Assembly (NCBI GenBank): GCA_003455275.1 | Contig: DMRR01000051.1 | Location: 1 to 7,085, forward strand | DNA: 7,085 bases | Source: Bacteroidota bacterium | GTDB taxonomy: Bacteria; Bacteroidota; Bacteroidia; Chitinophagales; UBA10324 | Direction of reading: 5' to 3' | In this document: positions 5,412 to 7,085 of the stretch, piece after piece | How positions within the stretch are numbered: position 1 is the stretch's first letter | How the letters are laid out: the number at the start of each line of letters is the position of its first letter | Position numbers and translations under genes: made by a program | Notes under the pieces: model-generated | Databases searched by the model: none | Told to the model about the DNA's origin: nothing | The model's input: only the letters and a program-made list of their open reading frames with translations

Positions 5412-5804
5412 TTATTTTATTATTCCGAGACGCTGAAGTTCTTCAGGTGTCACTGAGGGAATTGAGTCGTGCTGAATTTTTCTTATCATAATATCAGCAA
5501 CCTTTTGTGCATCTTCAGCGGACTTGAATGTTTGATTTCCCTGAATTGCAGGAATGGTAGTTTGATCAATTCTGAAATCACCCGCTTCAATGTGATATGC
5601 GAAACCTTTGCTTATATCAGATGAATCAATCATGAACACTCTTGACGAAATTGTTTTCTCTTTTGGCAGTGAATCATGAATCACCACTGAAGTATCAGAG
5701 GAAGAATTAACAATTGATGTAGAAGAATTGCAGGAAGATAGCGTCAGAAGGAGGGTAATGTTAACTGTAAGTGAAAATAACTTTAACCCTTTGTGAAATT
5801 TCAT
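5412..5804 (-). CDS. DUF4907-like lipoprotein, 130 aa
   Basis: A small predicted lipoprotein. From the ATG at 5804 the protein begins MKFHKGLKLFSLTVN and reaches a lipobox TLSSC with the lipid-modified Cys at residue 25, a normal signal-peptide length. The frame is open further to an ATG at 5852, but the extra 16 residues (MNSYYRIFQTHGYFSE) are not signal-like, so I prefer 5804. A Ser/Thr-rich linker (26-50) is followed by a domain at about 66-129. It contains GFAYHIEAGDFRIDQTTIPA, then IQGNQTFKSAEDAQKVADIM, then PSVTPEELQRLGI. This pattern (a 'QP/T-x-IPA-x-QGN' strand, 'F-x-S-x-x-DA-x-KVA' helix and 'T-x-EEL-x-x-LGI' end) matches my memory of DUF4907, a Bacteroidota domain of unknown function. 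My recollection, not checked here, is that such genes often sit beside kelch-repeat genes, as here. It is probably the first gene of the kelch transcript. The role is unknown; placement in the periplasm or outer membrane is inferred. Confidence 0.8.
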   Translation of the reverse strand: MKFHKGLKLFSLTVNITLLLTLSSCNSSTSIVNSSSDTSVVIHDSLPKEKTISSRVFMIDSSDISKGFAYHIEAGDFRIDQTTIPAIQGNQTFKSAEDAQKVADIMIRKIQHDSIPSVTPEELQRLGIIK

Positions 5805-5831
5805 TTCCGAAAAGTAACCATGAGTTTGAAA

Positions 5832-5849
5832 AATTCTATAATAAGAATT
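5832..5849. promoter_or_regulatory. Inverted repeat upstream of the lipoprotein-kelch cluster, possible operator
   Basis: AATTCT (5832-5837) and AGAATT (5844-5849) form a perfect 6-bp inverted repeat with a 6-nt AT spacer, about 28 nt upstream of the preferred lipoprotein start at 5804. It lies in the only gap (5805-5897) where a promoter for the cluster could sit, so a regulatory role is conceivable. The region is AT-rich, the match is short, and I could not find a convincing TAnnTTTG/TTTG promoter pair, so chance is a real alternative. Confidence 0.2.
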
Positions 5850-5877
5850 CAATGGGAAGATGAATTTTGAAAATGTT

Positions 5878-5896
5878 CTTTCTTGTTCAGAGAAAG
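5878..5896 (-). terminator. Weak hairpin just after pdxJ, possible terminator
   Basis: CTTTCT (5878-5883) and AGAAAG (5891-5896) can pair as a 6-bp stem with a 7-nt loop, beginning 1 nt beyond the pdxJ stop codon (5898-5900) on the minus strand. The position is right for pdxJ transcript ending. The stem is AT-rich, and only a short TTTT follows after several other bases, so it may be weak or irrelevant. If it does not stop transcription, pdxJ could read into the lipoprotein-kelch cluster. Confidence 0.25.
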
Positions 5897-5897
5897 G

Positions 5898-6617
5898 TTA
5901 CATCAACTGCCTCCGATACATCTGAATCGTATTCTCCAATCCATAATAAAGTGCATCGCAAACAAGAGCGTGACCAATGGAGACCTCTGCCAGGAACGGA
6001 ATATTTTTTTTCAGGAAGGAAAGATTGTTCAAATCAAGATCGTGACCGGCGTTTACATCCAGACCAATTGACTGAGCATAATTCGCTGACTGAACAAACG
6101 GCTCAACAGCTTTTGATTGGTCATAAGAAAAAATGTGCGCATAAGGACCGGTGTATAATTCAATTCGATCTGCGTGGACTGCTTTTGCTCCTTCAATGAA
6201 TTGTTCGATGGGATTAATGAAAAGTGAAACACGGATTTTGCTCTCGTGCAATTCAGCAATCACATCATTCAGAAAAGTTTTATTCTTGATTGTGTCCCAT
6301 CCATTATCGCTGGTGAGAACATCAGGAGCATCGGGCACAAGAGTGCATTGGGCGGGTTGGACTTTTAAAACAAGCTCAAGAAAATCTTTTGAAGGGTAAC
6401 CCTCAATGTTGAATTCAGTTGTCACCACATTTTTCAAATCAAGAACATCATTGTATCGGATGTGTCGTTCATCAGGGCGCGGATGAACTGTAATTCCTTC
6501 CGCACCAAACCGCTCGCAGTCTTTTGCTATCTTAATGATGTCAGGATTGTTTCCGCCACGGGCATTGCGCAGTGTTGCAAACTTGTTGATGTTAACTGAG
6601 AGTCGTGTGTCGGTCAT
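5898..6617 (-). CDS. pdxJ: Pyridoxine 5'-phosphate synthase PdxJ, 239 aa
   Basis: A cytoplasmic enzyme that condenses 1-deoxy-D-xylulose 5-phosphate with 3-amino-2-oxopropyl phosphate to pyridoxine 5'-phosphate, the ring-closing step of the DXP-dependent vitamin B6 pathway. The full length fits the family (about 240 residues, TIM barrel). Landmarks are LSVNINKFATLRNARGG (6-22), GITVHPRPDERHIR (41-54), TEFNIEGYP (67-75), LVPDAPDVLTSDNGWD (93-108), VNAGHDL (188-194) and VSIGHALVCDALYYGLE (212-228). By comparison with the E. coli enzyme, His45, Glu72 and His192 are the expected catalytic residues, and Arg20, Arg47, His52, Thr102 and Gly215-His216 the substrate and phosphate contacts. All are present. 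Positions 11-12 are Asn-Lys instead of Asp-His of E. coli, a variant I associate with Bacteroidota homologues. The ATG at 6617 is the natural start (MTDTRLSVNIN). It follows miaA by 21 nt on the same strand, so the two may be co-transcribed. Confidence 0.97.
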   Translation of the reverse strand: MTDTRLSVNINKFATLRNARGGNNPDIIKIAKDCERFGAEGITVHPRPDERHIRYNDVLDLKNVVTTEFNIEGYPSKDFLELVLKVQPAQCTLVPDAPDVLTSDNGWDTIKNKTFLNDVIAELHESKIRVSLFINPIEQFIEGAKAVHADRIELYTGPYAHIFSYDQSKAVEPFVQSANYAQSIGLDVNAGHDLDLNNLSFLKKNIPFLAEVSIGHALVCDALYYGLENTIQMYRRQLM

Positions 6618-6638
6618 TCTTCGAAAGTAGTGAGCGGG

Positions 6639-7085
6639 TTAAAGATTGAAAAGCCGGCATAGATTTTCGTGAGTGATCCACTTCGCTTCTTCCACCCCGC
6701 GAAACCAGGTCAACTGCCGCTTTGCATAGTTGCGCGTGTGCTGTTTTATTTTTTCAACTGCTTCCTGCAAAGAATATTTTCCGTCGAAGTATTCGAAAAG
6801 CTCTTTGTAGCCAACTGTGTTCAGAGAATTCAGGTTGCGGAATTGTAAAAGCGATTTTGCTTCTTCTTCCAAACCCTGATTCATCATATCATCAACACGA
6901 TGATTGATTCTGTTGTATAGTTCTTCGCGCTCCACATCCAGCACAAAATATTTCACTTTGAAATTGATTTGCTTCTTGTTCTTTTTTCTGAAAGATGAAA
7001 ATGGTTTTCCGGTTGTATAACAAACTTCAAGCGCACGAATCATCCGGTGGGGATTTTCTGTATCTGCTTCGGTGTAATAAGCTTC
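6639..7085 (-). CDS. miaA: tRNA dimethylallyltransferase MiaA, C-terminal 148 residues; 5' end outside window
   Basis: MiaA transfers the dimethylallyl group from dimethylallyl diphosphate to N6 of adenosine 37 in tRNAs that read U-starting codons, which steadies codon-anticodon pairing. The reading frame stays open from the TAA at 6639-6641 to the window edge at 7085, so the internal ATG at 7043 is not the true start. The edge residues are EAYYTEADTENPHRMIRALEV, of which 'NPHR-x-IRALEV' is a family hallmark. Further matches are the YNRINHRVDDMMNQGLEEEA segment, the conserved TVGYKELFEY, and TRNYAKRQLTWFRG near the C-terminus, a well-known MiaA tRNA-binding segment. Family length is about 300 residues, so roughly the N-terminal half, with the P-loop, is missing from view. 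No disruption is seen. It lies upstream of pdxJ with a 21-nt gap. Confidence 0.95.
   Translation of the reverse strand, partial: EAYYTEADTENPHRMIRALEVCYTTGKPFSSFRKKNKKQINFKVKYFVLDVEREELYNRINHRVDDMMNQGLEEEAKSLLQFRNLNSLNTVGYKELFEYFDGKYSLQEAVEKIKQHTRNYAKRQLTWFRGVEEAKWITHENLCRLFNL

Noticed and set aside
5805..5852. A 16-residue N-terminal extension of the lipoprotein starting at 5852.
   Set aside because: The extension is not signal-like, whereas the ATG at 5804 gives a normal 24-residue lipoprotein signal ending in TLSSC.
5867..6199. A 110-codon plus-strand frame across the end of pdxJ.
   Set aside because: It is antisense to conserved PdxJ sequence, and its peptide is low-complexity in appearance with no family resemblance.
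6639..7043. A complete 134-residue protein starting at the ATG at 7043.
   Set aside because: The frame stays open to 7085, and the added residues match the conserved MiaA segment before IRALEV, so this is an internal Met of a longer miaA.

Overview
The window looks like a Bacteroidota chromosome segment, probably from an environmental member of the Chitinophagales/Sphingobacteriales/Flavobacteriales breadth of the phylum; the exact order cannot be decided from this sequence. Four things support this. There are C-terminal type IX secretion (T9SS) sorting domains of both kinds, a gliding-motility type B end at the left edge and type A ends on three proteins. There is a DUF4907-type lipoprotein. 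PdxJ carries the 'VNINK...RNARGG' N-terminus known from Bacteroidota. The DNA is AT-rich and its starts lack Shine-Dalgarno sequences.

Layout from left to right. Positions 1-117 (+) are the last 38 codons of a secreted or surface protein with a type B T9SS sorting domain. A 105-nt AT-rich gap with one small hairpin follows. Positions 223-1014 (+) encode a TMEM175-family cation channel. It converges, with only 6 nt between stop codons, on a run of minus-strand genes that fills the rest of the window. Read in the direction of transcription from the right edge, these are miaA (tRNA dimethylallyltransferase, C-terminal half only), pdxJ (pyridoxine 5'-phosphate synthase), a 93-nt gap, a DUF4907-like lipoprotein, three consecutive kelch beta-propeller proteins with type A sorting domains, and a periplasmic TPR plus TonB-C-domain protein.

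The most distinctive part is the tight cluster 5804-1021. The lipoprotein and the three kelch paralogues are separated by 5 nt, 3 nt and a 7-nt overlap, and the TonB-like gene follows after 22 nt, so one transcript is likely. All four secreted or lipid-anchored products should act outside the cytoplasm. The kelch proteins are predicted to be six-bladed propellers of about 48 residues per blade, exported by Sec, taken across the outer membrane by T9SS and displayed on the surface or released. The lipoprotein and the TonB-like protein would sit in or near the envelope. A shared envelope or surface function is a reasonable inference, but the sequence does not reveal the ligand or activity. miaA and pdxJ are housekeeping genes.

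No tRNA, rRNA, CRISPR array, transposase, integrase or attachment site was seen. No stretch over 300 nt lacks a gene.
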